A DNA stretch of 43,246 nt from an uncultured Myxococcales bacterium (GCA_902826865.1 CADEGN010000010.1:13066-56311); one strand, 5' to 3'; numbered from the stretch's first letter, positions 1 through 8,970 are shown. The notes: generated by a model not told the origin, from the sequence alone. Translations and numbers: made by a program.

Positions 1-65
1 ATGCCGGATACCGATGCCGGATACCGATGCCGGATACCGATGCCGGATACCGATGCCGGATACCG
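1..65. repeat. 13-bp tandem repeat, five exact copies
   Basis: The unit ATGCCGGATACCG is repeated head to tail five times without a mismatch and is followed by a partial sixth start (ATG). Each unit carries a small dyad, CGG-ATA-CCG. The array touches the window edge, so its full length is unknown. Because 13 is not a multiple of three, a reading frame through it would repeat only every 39 nt. One frame stays open from position 1 to a stop near 160, so it could be the tail of a gene lying outside the window, but nothing about it looks protein-like. No function is assigned. Confidence 0.9.
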
Positions 66-343
66 ATGGGAGTTGCGTCGCCGCACGCGCCCAAATGGGT
101 TGTGCCCCCTTGACCCCCGCAGGCCGCTCGGGGTAGGCGGCGCGTTCGCGCGACAGCGCTAGCGGCGGCACGCCTGCCGGATCAACGCGCACGAGCGACG
201 CGACTTAAGCCGGCGCGCCGGCGTCGTAGAATCGCGAGCCTTCGAAGATCCACCGCGGCGCGGCGAAGATGACGAACGCGGGCATAGTCGCGCGGACGAG
301 CTCGGCTTCGAGCAGCTCGAAACCGCATGGGAACCAGCATCGG
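66..343. other. No recognisable gene
   Basis: About 280 bases between the tandem repeat and the leader of the first kinase gene. I see no frame with a convincing start or protein-like composition on either strand, no RNA gene and no clear hairpin terminator. It presumably contains the upstream promoter region of the kinase gene at 387. Confidence 0.5.
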
Positions 344-361
344 TGTAGGGTCGCATCACCC
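344..361 (+). promoter_or_regulatory. Kinase leader motif, copy 1
   Basis: TGTAGGGTCGCATCACCC occurs here 43 nt before the proposed GTG start of the first kinase gene. The same 18 bases occur at 5827-5844, 44 nt before the GTG of the paralogous kinase, and a 13-base core occurs at 3779-3791. The surrounding DNA is not conserved, which argues for selection on the motif. It contains TAGGGT, which fits the TAnnnT form seen before many other genes here, so the motif may be a -10 box plus the first transcribed bases. No shared -35 element is visible. The role is inferred. Confidence 0.55.
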
Positions 362-386
362 AGGCTCGATCAGGGACACTGGTTGG

Positions 387-3377
387 GTGGGCGACACAGC
401 TCATGGCAGCTGCGATGAAGCTCGGGAGACCCGCAGGGAATCCGCGATCGAGGCCTGCGTGCCCGTCCAGACCGCGGTGCTACGCATCGGCGCATCGCTG
501 GCCCGATATGTCGTGCTCGAGGAGATCGGCCGCGGCGGCATGGGCCAAGTGCTTCGCGCCTACGATCCCAAGTTGCAGCGTGAAGTCGCGCTGAAGGTCG
601 TGCGCCACGACGCACTCGATGATCATTCCACCGCCCGCTTGGTCGCGGAAGCACGCGCCATGGCCAAACTCTCGCACCCCCACGTCGTTTGCGTCTACGA
701 CGTCGAAGCCCTGGACGCCGGCGAGGTGGTGCTGGTGATGGAGTACCTCGACGGCCAGACATTGCGCGATTGGTTGCACAAGCGTGACGACGCGCGAAAC
801 TGGCAATCGATCGTCTCTCACTTTCTCAATGCAGGCCAGGGGCTCGCTGCCGCCCACGATGCGGGGATCTTGCATCGCGACTTCAAACCCACCAACGTAC
901 TGATCTCGCCTGCCGGCGTGGTGAAGGTCACCGACTTTGGCGTCGCGAAGCTCTCGACTTCGGCTTCTACGGGCGCTTCGAACCACTCGATCACATCCGG
1001 CGACGGTCTGACAATCGACGGCGCCATTGTCGGCACGCCGCGGTACATGGCACCCGAGCAGCGTCAAGGCCTTCCGCTCACAGCAGCAGCGGACCAGTAC
1101 GCATTTTGCGTCTCCCTGTGGGAGGCCCTCTGCGGCAGTCCGCCGTTTTCCGGGGCTGCCGACCCCGAGCTAGGGGTCGCCGGGCCGCCGAGATGGCCTC
1201 GATCCACCGCACCGCGGCCTATCGTCGAGGCCATCACGCGTGGATTGGCCCCAGCGCCGCGCGACCGCTGGCGATCGATGCACGAACTGCTGCATGCGCT
1301 CGCGCGGGGTCCAGAGCGCCGCCGGAAGCGATGGCTACTCGCCAGCGGTGCTCTGAGCGTCCTGGTGGCGGGCGGTGTTGGACACCAAGCGTGGGCGCAG
1401 GCTCGCGGGCGCCCCTGCAACGGTGCGGCTGACAAACTCACCGGCGTTTGGGACGAGACGCGGCGAGAACAGGTGAGCGCGGCATTCGCAGCCGTCATGA
1501 GATCCTATGCCGCAGCGGCAGAGACTCGTGCCGTTTCAGCGCTCGACACTTACGCGAGCCAGTGGGCCGCAATGCACACTGACGCGTGCGAAGCCACCAC
1601 GGTACGGGTTGAGCAGTCGCCGGCGTTGATGGATCTCCGCATGGGTTGTCTGCACCGCGCCGCGATGTCCCTCGAGGCGGTGGTAGACGTGCTCGCGCAC
1701 GCCGATGCGGCGGTAGTCCAAAGGGCGGATGAGGTTGTCAGAGAAATCCCGCCGCTTGCGCGGTGTGCAGATGTCGACGCCCTTGCAGCTGAGATCGAGC
1801 CCCCCCGCTCGGAGGAAGCCGACGCCGTCGCCACCACGCGCATGCATCTGGCCCGCGCCAAGAGCCTGCGAGGAGCCGGCCGCTACGACGCGGCGATGCA
1901 GGAGGTCGAGTCGGCCAAGGACGCGCTCGTGGGGGTGGAATACGGGCCGGTCCAGAGCGAGGTGGCGCTGGACCGCGCGGAGACCCTCGTCGAACTTGGC
2001 GACTACGACGCCGCGCAGATCGAAGCGGAAGGCGCGATGCGTGTGGCGGCCAGGTGGAGGCAGTCCGAAATCACGGCGCAGGCCGGGCACGTTTGGATGC
2101 ACACGGTGGGGGTCGCGCAGGGACGGGTCGAGCAGGCGCTGCAGTTGCGGCCTGTCGTCGAGGGGCTTGCGGTGAGCTACCCGAGCATCCGGGCGGGGGT
2201 TCACCATGTCGTTGCCGTCCTGGTCGCCCGACAAGGAAAGCCCACCGAGGCGGAGGCAGAACACCGCGCTGGTCTCGCGCTGCGGGAGAAGCTCTTGGAG
2301 CCCACCGATCCGCAGCTGGCCCATTCGCACGGTGCACTCGGCGCTGCATTGATCGAGCAAGGTCGATATGCGGAGGCGGAACGAGAGATCCGCAGCGCCC
2401 TCGCCCTGGTCATCGCCATGCTCGGACCCGAGCATCCCAAGACCGCGAGCATTCGCGGCAACCTCGGTGCCGTACTCATTCACGCACAAAAGTACACCGA
2501 AGCCGTCGAGGAATTGCGAGCGACCGTGGCAACGACCGTTACAGCGCTGTCACCTAGCCACCCCGATGTGGCGAGGTACCGCGAGAACCTGAGCATCGCC
2601 CACCGCTTTCGAGGGGAGTCCGCAGAGGCGGAGATCGAGCTCCGCGCCGCGGTCGAAGTCGCGGAAGCCGCATTGGGGTCCAGTCACACATACGTGGCGC
2701 GACTGCGCGGCAGCCTCGCGTCAGTCCTGGCCGATCAAGACAAGCACGACGAGGCGGAGCCCCTGTTTCGTGCCGTATTGGCCGCCGAAGAAGCTGCGCT
2801 CGGCCCGGATCATCCCACTCTGTTGGACAACCTCACCGCTATCGCCCTCATGCATCAGATGCAGGGCCGCAACGCGGAGGCCGAAGTCGAGTTGCGCGCG
2901 GCCTTGTCCCGGTTTGAGCGTTTGCTGCCATCTGACGACGTCCGCCTCGCGTTCGCACGGCGCCAGCTTGGCGATCTCCTAGCCGCGCAGGGTCGGTACG
3001 CGGAAGCGGAGCCCATCATGAGGTTCGCGCTTGCGAAGCTCGAGGCGACGATCGGGCCAGACGACAACGCCGTTGCCCGCGCGCGTGCCAGCCTTGCGGA
3101 CGTGCTGCGGAATGTCGGGCGCGCGAGCGAGGCACTTCCGCTGGCCGAGCTGGCCTGGGCCCGCCACCAACGCGACAATTTCTCGCGCGGAGAGGCTCCA
3201 GTAACCGCGTTCATTCTCGCGCGCATTCTCTGGGACATCGAGCCCCCCGCGCGCGACCGCATTCGCGCGCGCAGTCTCGCCGAGGGCGCACGAGTGTCGC
3301 ATGAGAACGACCGCCGCCCGGACAAGGAACAGATGGACGAGGTCCAACGGTGGTTGGACACGCATCGCCTCGATTGA
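387..3377 (+). CDS. Transmembrane Ser/Thr protein kinase with TPR tail
   Basis: A Hanks-type kinase of 996 aa. The kinase domain covers roughly residues 38-300 with a GRGGMG loop, VALKVV lysine, HRDFKPTN catalytic loop, DFG and APE. A basic stretch and one membrane helix follow near 310-335, then a region with four spaced cysteines (about 340-475) and a long C-terminal series of TPRs in the NAEAE/YAEAE style. The tail is probably outside the cytoplasm. An ATG at 327 is in frame, but GTG 387 is preferred: the paralog at 5871 starts at the same distance from the shared leader motif, both are preceded by ACTGG, and the extra residues from 327 would be coded by the leader itself. It likely phosphorylates cytoplasmic targets in response to something bound by the tail; the signal is unknown. 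Confidence 0.93.
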   Translation: MGDTAHGSCDEARETRRESAIEACVPVQTAVLRIGASLARYVVLEEIGRGGMGQVLRAYDPKLQREVALKVVRHDALDDHSTARLVAEARAMAKLSHPHVVCVYDVEALDAGEVVLVMEYLDGQTLRDWLHKRDDARNWQSIVSHFLNAGQGLAAAHDAGILHRDFKPTNVLISPAGVVKVTDFGVAKLSTSASTGASNHSITSGDGLTIDGAIVGTPRYMAPEQRQGLPLTAAADQYAFCVSLWEALCGSPPFSGAADPELGVAGPPRWPRSTAPRPIVEAITRGLAPAPRDRWRSMHELLHALARGPERRRKRWLLASGALSVLVAGGVGHQAWAQARGRPCNGAADKLTGVWDETRREQVSAAFAAVMRSYAAAAETRAVSALDTYASQWAAMHTDACEATTVRVEQSPALMDLRMGCLHRAAMSLEAVVDVLAHADAAVVQRADEVVREIPPLARCADVDALAAEIEPPRSEEADAVATTRMHLARAKSLRGAGRYDAAMQEVESAKDALVGVEYGPVQSEVALDRAETLVELGDYDAAQIEAEGAMRVAARWRQSEITAQAGHVWMHTVGVAQGRVEQALQLRPVVEGLAVSYPSIRAGVHHVVAVLVARQGKPTEAEAEHRAGLALREKLLEPTDPQLAHSHGALGAALIEQGRYAEAEREIRSALALVIAMLGPEHPKTASIRGNLGAVLIHAQKYTEAVEELRATVATTVTALSPSHPDVARYRENLSIAHRFRGESAEAEIELRAAVEVAEAALGSSHTYVARLRGSLASVLADQDKHDEAEPLFRAVLAAEEAALGPDHPTLLDNLTAIALMHQMQGRNAEAEVELRAALSRFERLLPSDDVRLAFARRQLGDLLAAQGRYAEAEPIMRFALAKLEATIGPDDNAVARARASLADVLRNVGRASEALPLAELAWARHQRDNFSRGEAPVTAFILARILWDIEPPARDRIRARSLAEGARVSHENDRRPDKEQMDEVQRWLDTHRLD

Positions 3378-3387
3378 CGCGGGGCAC

Positions 3388-3750
3388 CGCGTGGTCGTGG
3401 CGCCCGACCAACTCGAGCTCGCCCGCTCGCGGCAACACCTCGCGAACGTCTTACGAACTCTGGATCGCGCAGACGAGGCGCTTCCTATAGCCGAGCTCGC
3501 TTGGGCTCGCCATCAACGCGACGACATCCGAGCGAGCGGCCGAGCCGGCACCGCGTTCGTTCTCGCGCACATTCTCTGGGACATCCAACCTCCCGCGCGT
3601 GATCGCCCTCGCGCCCGCAGACTCGCCGAGGACGCGCGGGTCTCCTACGAAAAATCGCACTACGTAGACGACAAACAACGCGAGGAAGTCCAGCGATGGT
3701 TGGACACACACCGGATCCACTCGTCGATGCCGCGCGACGCTTCGCTTTGA
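3388..3750 (+). pseudogene. C-terminal fragment of a kinase-TPR paralog
   Basis: Beginning within a few codons of the preceding stop, and in another frame, this stretch encodes about 120 residues matching the last part of the kinase at 387. Shared features include ALPIAELAWARHQRDD, the ILWDIQPPARDR segment and the final EEVQRWLDTHR motif. No kinase domain, membrane helix or plausible start precedes it. The copies differ at many positions, so this is not a recent duplication. The simplest reading is the surviving 3' end of a neighbouring paralog after a deletion between tandem copies. Expression as a short TPR peptide cannot be excluded. Confidence 0.75.
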
Positions 3751-3778
3751 CGCGATCTCATTTGCGCCCGCGATCGAC

Positions 3779-3791
3779 GTAGGGTCGCATC
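3779..3791 (+). promoter_or_regulatory. Kinase leader motif, copy 3 (core only)
   Basis: GTAGGGTCGCATC repeats the core of the leader found before both intact kinase genes. It lies 28 bases after the kinase C-terminal fragment. Counted from the base before it, a GTG codon follows at 44 nt (3822), the same spacing as in the paralog at 5871. No kinase gene follows, so the motif appears orphaned. Confidence 0.5.
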
Positions 3792-3821
3792 GTCCACGAT
3801 TTGTAGCAGACAATCACAACA

Positions 3822-3890
3822 GTGATCGACGTAGCTCGTGACCGCTCCGACGATCAAGCGGAGACCCTCGGCGTCCCCCGCCAGATCTGA
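3822..3890 (+). pseudogene. Possible N-terminal stub of a lost kinase gene
   Basis: A GTG at the same distance from the leader motif as in the intact paralog opens a 22-codon frame ending in TGA. The predicted peptide contains SDDQAETLG, which weakly recalls the variable N-termini of the two neighbouring kinases (SCDEARET and SSDATRTL). No kinase domain follows. With the C-terminal fragment at 3388 and the leader copy it fits the remains of deleted tandem kinase genes. The peptide similarity alone would not support the call; it rests on position. Confidence 0.3.
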
Positions 3891-3947
3891 GAGCGACAGT
3901 CGAGCACCGGCCCATCGCGCTCGGCGCGGCGCTATCGCGGTCGTTGC

Positions 3948-5609
3948 TCACCCGGCTGGCGGTGGCTTGCAGAGGCCGCCGCCCTCGATCTGTGCGTTTG
4001 TGCGGAACGTGTTGAGGAGTTCGACGTGGTTGGGCTCAAACTGGGGGATCGTACCGTCCTCGCGCACGTTGGTGACGTGATACGTGTGCTGATTCCAGAT
4101 GCGGCGTGCCTGGATCCAGCGGTCGTCCGCGTCGCGGATCACCTGCACCGTCGGCGACGGGGGGTTATCGCCAAAGTAGTTCGAGACGACCACGATCTCC
4201 GCCGAGCCGTCGTTGTCGACATCAGCGACCACCGGGTACTCAATCAGTGTCTGGCTTGCTCGTGGGGATTGCAGGAGCGCCGACCCGGCGCCGTCGAACA
4301 CGAACATCGTGGTCTCGTCGGCGTACATCGCGTCGGCGATGCCGTCGCCGAGGAAGTCGAACGCGGTGCCGGAAGCAGCGCCTGTCAGATCGGAGACATC
4401 GGCCGACCACACGATGCTCGCGTCGCCCTCGTAGACGGTGTAGTGGTTCGCGGAGCTCGACGCGAATTCCGCCAGCTGGTCGCCGTCGAAGTCGTGCACC
4501 GTAGCTGGCCGGAACCATTCGAGCGCGCCTGCAGGATCGCCGGTCGGGCGCAGGTTGAGGAACTTAGTGGTGCCATTGTGCTCAAGCATTGAGACACCGC
4601 TGCCGTTCGTCACGAGCACCTCGGCGTCCGGATCATCGTCGAGATTCGCGATTTGCGGGTATCCCGGCGTCAACACGTCTGGGTTGAAGTAATACGGCGT
4701 ACCGTCCGCATGGTAGGCCGCGTTTGCCAGCACAACCTCAAGCACACCGTCGCCATCGAGGTCCGCCGCGGCGGTGGCCGAGTAGAAGCCGGGATCTTGC
4801 GTCGCCGCCCACAAGCGCGATCCGTTGTGATCTGCGACGATATTACCCGCAATGATCTCGACCTCTCCGTCGTTGTCGAGATCGGCAAGCGCGATCGCGC
4901 CGCAGTACGGCTCGACCCACTCACCGCCTGTCCACTTTAGCGTGCCGTCGTGCTCGAATGCGAGCAGCAAGTTGGGCTCGCCTACGGGACTCATCGTGGT
5001 CGTAACGATCTCGGGTAGACCGTCGTCGTCGATGTCACCGATTGCAGGCGTAATGCAGGGGTCGACCTCAGTCTCGATCCGAAAGTGCTCGGCCCCGGTC
5101 TGGCCATCGAGGACGTATAGATGCCCGGGCACGCCGTGCTCGTAGGCGATCTCGACGGCCGCGACCACCACGACGTCAGGCGTGTCGCATAGATCGATCG
5201 TACCGTTTCCGTTGTCGTCGGTAAGGTTCGCCACGAGTGGAGTGACGCCGCTGTGTGGCTCGGCGTTGCTCGTCCAGCTCCATTGCACGTCGGGTGTGAA
5301 GCTGTTCGGAGGCGCGGACTCGCCGCACTCGCCGACGGCGTTCATGTCGTCGACGACTTCGCACGTCGGGCCGATCGCGCCGACGTCGAGATTGATGCTG
5401 CCAATGTCGAATTTGGGGCCACCGGACCCATTGGCGCCGCTCGAGCCCATCTCGGAGCCGGCGCCCGTCGTGGCCAGGCCGTCGTTCGAGCCCATTTCCG
5501 AACCGGCGCCCGAACCACCGGTGGTAACGCCCGTAATCCCTCCGACGTCGGCGACCGGGGTTGAGCATCCCGACAGCACAATGCTCGCGAGCGTTCGTCG
5601 CAGCGTCAT
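3948..5609 (-). CDS. FG-GAP/VCBS repeat lipoprotein
   Basis: A 553-aa predicted surface lipoprotein. A short signal peptide ends in a lipobox (LSGC, Cys near residue 15). A linker rich in Gly, Ser and Thr follows, with GAGSEMGS repeated. The body holds several calcium-binding FG-GAP motifs of the D-x-D-x-D-G type, including DIDDDGLPEI, DLDNDGEVEI, DLDGDGVLEV and DVDNDGSAEI, as expected of an integrin-alpha-like beta-propeller. The C-terminal RIWNQHTYHVTNV region is typical of myxobacterial members as I remember them. ATG 5609 is chosen because it gives the signal peptide. It sits between kinase remnants and a kinase gene on the opposite strand, possibly having replaced a deleted paralog. The ligand is unknown; adhesion or cell-contact roles are guesses. 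Confidence 0.9.
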   Translation of the reverse strand: MTLRRTLASIVLSGCSTPVADVGGITGVTTGGSGAGSEMGSNDGLATTGAGSEMGSSGANGSGGPKFDIGSINLDVGAIGPTCEVVDDMNAVGECGESAPPNSFTPDVQWSWTSNAEPHSGVTPLVANLTDDNGNGTIDLCDTPDVVVVAAVEIAYEHGVPGHLYVLDGQTGAEHFRIETEVDPCITPAIGDIDDDGLPEIVTTTMSPVGEPNLLLAFEHDGTLKWTGGEWVEPYCGAIALADLDNDGEVEIIAGNIVADHNGSRLWAATQDPGFYSATAAADLDGDGVLEVVLANAAYHADGTPYYFNPDVLTPGYPQIANLDDDPDAEVLVTNGSGVSMLEHNGTTKFLNLRPTGDPAGALEWFRPATVHDFDGDQLAEFASSSANHYTVYEGDASIVWSADVSDLTGAASGTAFDFLGDGIADAMYADETTMFVFDGAGSALLQSPRASQTLIEYPVVADVDNDGSAEIVVVSNYFGDNPPSPTVQVIRDADDRWIQARRIWNQHTYHVTNVREDGTIPQFEPNHVELLNTFRTNAQIEGGGLCKPPPAG

Positions 5610-5753
5610 GCTGGGTTGATGCTCATCGACCGCGCACCCTCACCGTAGTGCACGAAACCGAACAGCTGCGCGAGTGAGCTGACGAACGCTTGAACCGCCC
5701 CGCGAATTCCGGGAAGGCTTGACAGGCCCTGGGCGTTCGCTCTGGTTTCACCG

Positions 5754-5772
5754 GATCGCCCGCTGGGCGATC
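5754..5772. repeat. Perfect short inverted repeat between divergent genes
   Basis: GATCGCCC-GCT-GGGCGATC forms an 8-bp dyad with a 3-base centre. It lies in the 261-base region between the FG-GAP gene (reverse) and the second kinase gene (forward), so it is not a terminator for either. It could be a protein-binding site. The rest of this region shows a perfect TTGACA at 5719 without a matching -10, and the kinase leader motif; no gene is seen. Confidence 0.4.
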
Positions 5773-5826
5773 TCGATCTGGTTCCGCGCTCGTCCCTCCG
5801 AGCGACCCCGCCGCTACGCGCGCCTG

Positions 5827-5844
5827 TGTAGGGTCGCATCACCC
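5827..5844 (+). promoter_or_regulatory. Kinase leader motif, copy 2
   Basis: An exact 18-base copy of the motif at 344-361, placed 44 nt before the GTG start of the second kinase gene. It contains the TAGGGT hexamer. The flanks differ from those of copy 1, apart from ACTGG just before both start codons. See copy 1 for interpretation. Confidence 0.55.
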
Positions 5845-5870
5845 CAAGCGGCTCGCCGATACTGGCGGAA

Positions 5871-8855
5871 GTGAGTAGCTCGTCTCACAGCAACTCCAGC
5901 GACGCGACGCGCACGCTGCAGATCGGTGAAGGCGGCGGCGCGCGACAAGGATCAGTCGACTCGTTTGGTCGCGGTACGACGGTTTCGCGCTACGTCGTCC
6001 TCGCCGAGATCGCCCATGGCGGCATGGGGCGAGTGCTCCACGCCTATGATCCCAGGCTCCAGCGAGAAGTTGCGCTCAAGCTCGTGCACGCGGCATCCCT
6101 CGACGAGCGCGCCACCGCTCGCCTGGTAGCCGAGGCCCGGGCGATGGCCAAGCTGTCGCATCCGCACGTCGTCGCGATCTATGACGTCGAAGCGCTTGCC
6201 CCCGGCGAGGTCGTTCTCGTGATGGAGTACGTCCCTGGGAAAACCCTGCGGGATTGGCTGCTGGAACGCGAACGGGGCTGGCCTTCCATCGTTGCCCACT
6301 TCCTCGAGGCCGGGCGCGGTCTGGCGGCGGCCCACGATGCCGGACTCTTGCACCGCGACTTCAAGCCCGCCAACGTGCTTGTCTCGCAAGCGGGCCCAGT
6401 CAAAGTCACCGACTTCGGTGTCGCCAAACTCGCGGGCGGTGCCTCCACGGGTGAGTCGAGCGACCCTGTTACATCGGACGACAGTCTCACGGTCGCTGGT
6501 AGCATCGTTGGCACGCCGCGATACATGGCGCCCGAGCAGCACCGCGGCGTCGCGGTCACCGCCGCCGCCGATCAGTACGCGTTTTGCGTCGCGCTGTGGG
6601 AGGCGGTGTGCGGCGAGCCGCCGTTTTCTGGCAAGACGATGGCTGAGAACAAGGCCGCCGGCCCCCCAAAGTGGCCCCGACCCGCGACGCCTCGGCGCCT
6701 CAGCGACGCGGTCCGCCGGGGCCTTTCGCCGAACCCAAACGACCGCTGGCCCAGCATGCGCGAGCTGTTGCATACGCTCGCGCGGGACAATTCGCGCCGA
6801 CGAAATCGATGGTTGCTGGCCGGTGGTGCGCTGTCCGTACTCGCCGCCGGCGTTGTTTCGCATCAGGCGTGGTCCCTGGGCCGCGCCCAACGCTGCACCG
6901 GCGCGAACGACAAGCTCGCCGGCATCTGGGACAACGCGCGACGCGAGCAGGTGAGCTCGGCGTTTGCCGCGATCGGAAAGTCCTACGCCGAGACAGCTGC
7001 GGTTCGCACAACCCAAGCCCTTGATGCCTACGCGAGCGAGTGGGCGGCCATGCGCACCGATGCCTGCGAAGCTACTACCGTGCGGGGAGAGCAGTCAGCC
7101 GCGCTGATGGATCTCCGCATGGGATGTCTTGCGCGAGCCGCCGTTGATCTGCAAGCCGTCGTCGAGGTCCTCGGTGACGCCGACGCCGATGTCGTCGCCA
7201 AAGCGAGCACGCTGATCAACGAGCTTCGGCCGCTGCAGCGTTGCGTGGACACCGAGGCGCTGACTGCCCAAGTCGAGCCACCCAACGAAAGCGAAGCCGA
7301 AGCGGTGGAAGCTGCCCGAACACAGTTGGCGCGCGCTCGGGGCCTGCTGAAGGCGGGACGCTACGACGCCGCCCAAACGGCGGTCGCTTCGGCCGCCGAT
7401 GCCGTCGTGGATGTCGAGTACGGACCGGTGCAGGCCGAGATAGCGCTCGCCCAGGGAACGACGGCGACACGCCTCGCGCAGTTCGAGAATTCGCAGGTGC
7501 ACTTGGAGAAGGCGTTGCGCCTCGGGATGAGCTGGCGGCAGCGCGACGTGGCACTTGAAGCCGTCCTCGCATGGATGCACTTGGTGGGGATCTCCCAGCA
7601 GCGAATGGAGGAGGCGCTGCAACTGCGGCCGCTGGTCGAAGGGCTGTCGGCAGGCGACCCACGCGCTGAAGCGAAGCTCCACTACGTCGTCGCCGGCATC
7701 TTGAGGCAGCAGGGTAAGTACCGAGAGGCCGAGACGGAGGAACGGGCCCTTCTTGCACAACAGGAGGCAACGCTGCCACCCGACGACGCGATCTTGGCCC
7801 AGACGCACGATCTTCTCGGATCAACATTGTTCAAGCAGGGCAAGTACTCCGAGGCGGAGGCCGAGTTCCGGACGGCACTCAGCATCGCTTCCGCGCAGCT
7901 GGGGCCCGAGCACCCCGACACGCTGGAGACCCGTGGCAATCTCGGCGCTGTCCTCTTCCGCGAGCGTAGGTATGCCGAGGCCGAGGCCGAGCTTCGCGCC
8001 GCACTGGTGGCCAGCGAGGCCGAGCTGGGATCCGCTCATCCCGACGTATCCGCCCTGCGCAGCAGGATCGCCGGGATCTTGCACGAGCAGGGCCGGTATG
8101 CGGAAGCCGAAGTCGAGCTTCGCGCGGCGCTCGACGCAGAAGAACTCGCGCTTGGCGGTGGTCATCCCCGGGTCTCTGGCTTGCGGCACAACCTCGCGCT
8201 CCTCTTCGCCGCGCAGAGCAAGTACGCGGAGGCCGAGGCGCTATTTCGGCAAGCGATCTCCGAACAGAGTGCTGCGCTCGGCGCCGGCCATCCCGCTGTG
8301 CTCTCGTCGCGCCACAGCCTGGCGTTCGTACTTCGCCAACAGAGCCGCGACGCAGAAGCCGAACGCGAGATCCGGGCGATCCTTCCTGGGCTTGAGTCGG
8401 CACTTGGGGCCGATCACTCCGAGCTCGCCATCGCGCGCCGTCTTCTCGGCACGATCCTCGTGAAGGACGGCAGATACGGCGAGGCCGAAGCGGTGATCCG
8501 GGCAGCGCTCGACCGAATCGAGGTGACCCTGGGTGGCGACCATCCTGACCTCGCGACCACGCGCACCGCCCTGGCGGACGTCCTGAGGCATGCAAATCGC
8601 CTCGACGAGGCGCTTGCCCTGGGTGAGCTGGCTTGGACGCGGCAACAACGCGACGACATTCCGGTCGAGGACCGGGCGGCCACCGCTTTCCTACTGGCGC
8701 GGAGCCTATGGGAGATCGAAGGCTCCGCCCGCGATCGCGCGCGGGCCCACAGCCTCGCGCGGCAGGCCCGAGCGGCCTTCGCGAACGCTCCCGTCGCCCG
8801 GCCGGAGCCGCTGGGCGAAGTCGAACACTGGTTGAGCCGCCACCACCTCCCCTGA
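5871..8855 (+). CDS. Transmembrane Ser/Thr protein kinase with TPR tail
   Basis: A 994-aa close paralog of the kinase at 387 with the same domain order. The kinase domain spans about residues 38-300 (AHGGMG loop, VALKLV, HRDFKPAN, DFG, APE). One membrane helix lies near 312-335, followed by the four-cysteine region at about 340-475. The tail has around ten TPR units such as YAEAEAELRAAL and YSEAEAEFRTAL, in the kinesin-light-chain-like form with LG.EHPD between helices. GTG 5871 is supported by the conserved leader spacing. All catalytic residues are present, so it should be active. The two kinases and the remnant between them suggest a former tandem array, with tails diverging to bind different partners. 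Confidence 0.95.
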   Translation: MSSSSHSNSSDATRTLQIGEGGGARQGSVDSFGRGTTVSRYVVLAEIAHGGMGRVLHAYDPRLQREVALKLVHAASLDERATARLVAEARAMAKLSHPHVVAIYDVEALAPGEVVLVMEYVPGKTLRDWLLERERGWPSIVAHFLEAGRGLAAAHDAGLLHRDFKPANVLVSQAGPVKVTDFGVAKLAGGASTGESSDPVTSDDSLTVAGSIVGTPRYMAPEQHRGVAVTAAADQYAFCVALWEAVCGEPPFSGKTMAENKAAGPPKWPRPATPRRLSDAVRRGLSPNPNDRWPSMRELLHTLARDNSRRRNRWLLAGGALSVLAAGVVSHQAWSLGRAQRCTGANDKLAGIWDNARREQVSSAFAAIGKSYAETAAVRTTQALDAYASEWAAMRTDACEATTVRGEQSAALMDLRMGCLARAAVDLQAVVEVLGDADADVVAKASTLINELRPLQRCVDTEALTAQVEPPNESEAEAVEAARTQLARARGLLKAGRYDAAQTAVASAADAVVDVEYGPVQAEIALAQGTTATRLAQFENSQVHLEKALRLGMSWRQRDVALEAVLAWMHLVGISQQRMEEALQLRPLVEGLSAGDPRAEAKLHYVVAGILRQQGKYREAETEERALLAQQEATLPPDDAILAQTHDLLGSTLFKQGKYSEAEAEFRTALSIASAQLGPEHPDTLETRGNLGAVLFRERRYAEAEAELRAALVASEAELGSAHPDVSALRSRIAGILHEQGRYAEAEVELRAALDAEELALGGGHPRVSGLRHNLALLFAAQSKYAEAEALFRQAISEQSAALGAGHPAVLSSRHSLAFVLRQQSRDAEAEREIRAILPGLESALGADHSELAIARRLLGTILVKDGRYGEAEAVIRAALDRIEVTLGGDHPDLATTRTALADVLRHANRLDEALALGELAWTRQQRDDIPVEDRAATAFLLARSLWEIEGSARDRARAHSLARQARAAFANAPVARPEPLGEVEHWLSRHHLP

Positions 8856-8970
8856 TCGCCACCCAAACACCCCGCCGCGGATGCGCGTTCGTCTCGCGCG
8901 CACAACCAGCGCGACCGCCTCCGCAACCACCGTGTTTGCTGCGCTCGGCGAGACGGAGCCGCATCGCTCA

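Noticed and set aside
1..65. CRISPR array
   Set aside because: Units are directly joined without spacers and no cas genes are present in the window.
327..386. Upstream ATG start for the first kinase
   Set aside because: These codons overlap the leader motif that is non-coding before the paralog at 5871; GTG 387 has the matching spacing.
159..404. Small reverse gene near the window start
   Set aside because: Ser/Arg-rich translation typical of a non-coding frame in GC-rich DNA; it also runs through the leader motif.
1536..2489. Long open frame antisense to the first kinase gene
   Set aside because: It mirrors the codon bias of the kinase gene; the translation has no domain and lies fully within a clear protein gene. 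Similar antisense frames at 5952-7016, 7879-8964, 22049-23158, 36259-37215 and 39375-40268 were rejected for the same reason.
5719..5747. Standard sigma-70 promoter from a perfect TTGACA
   Set aside because: The hexamer 17 bases downstream (CTGGTT) is not a -10 box, and the distance to the kinase leader is too great.
5606..5842. Small reverse gene between the FG-GAP and kinase genes
   Set aside because: The frame covers the inverted repeat and the kinase leader motif and has no protein-like features.
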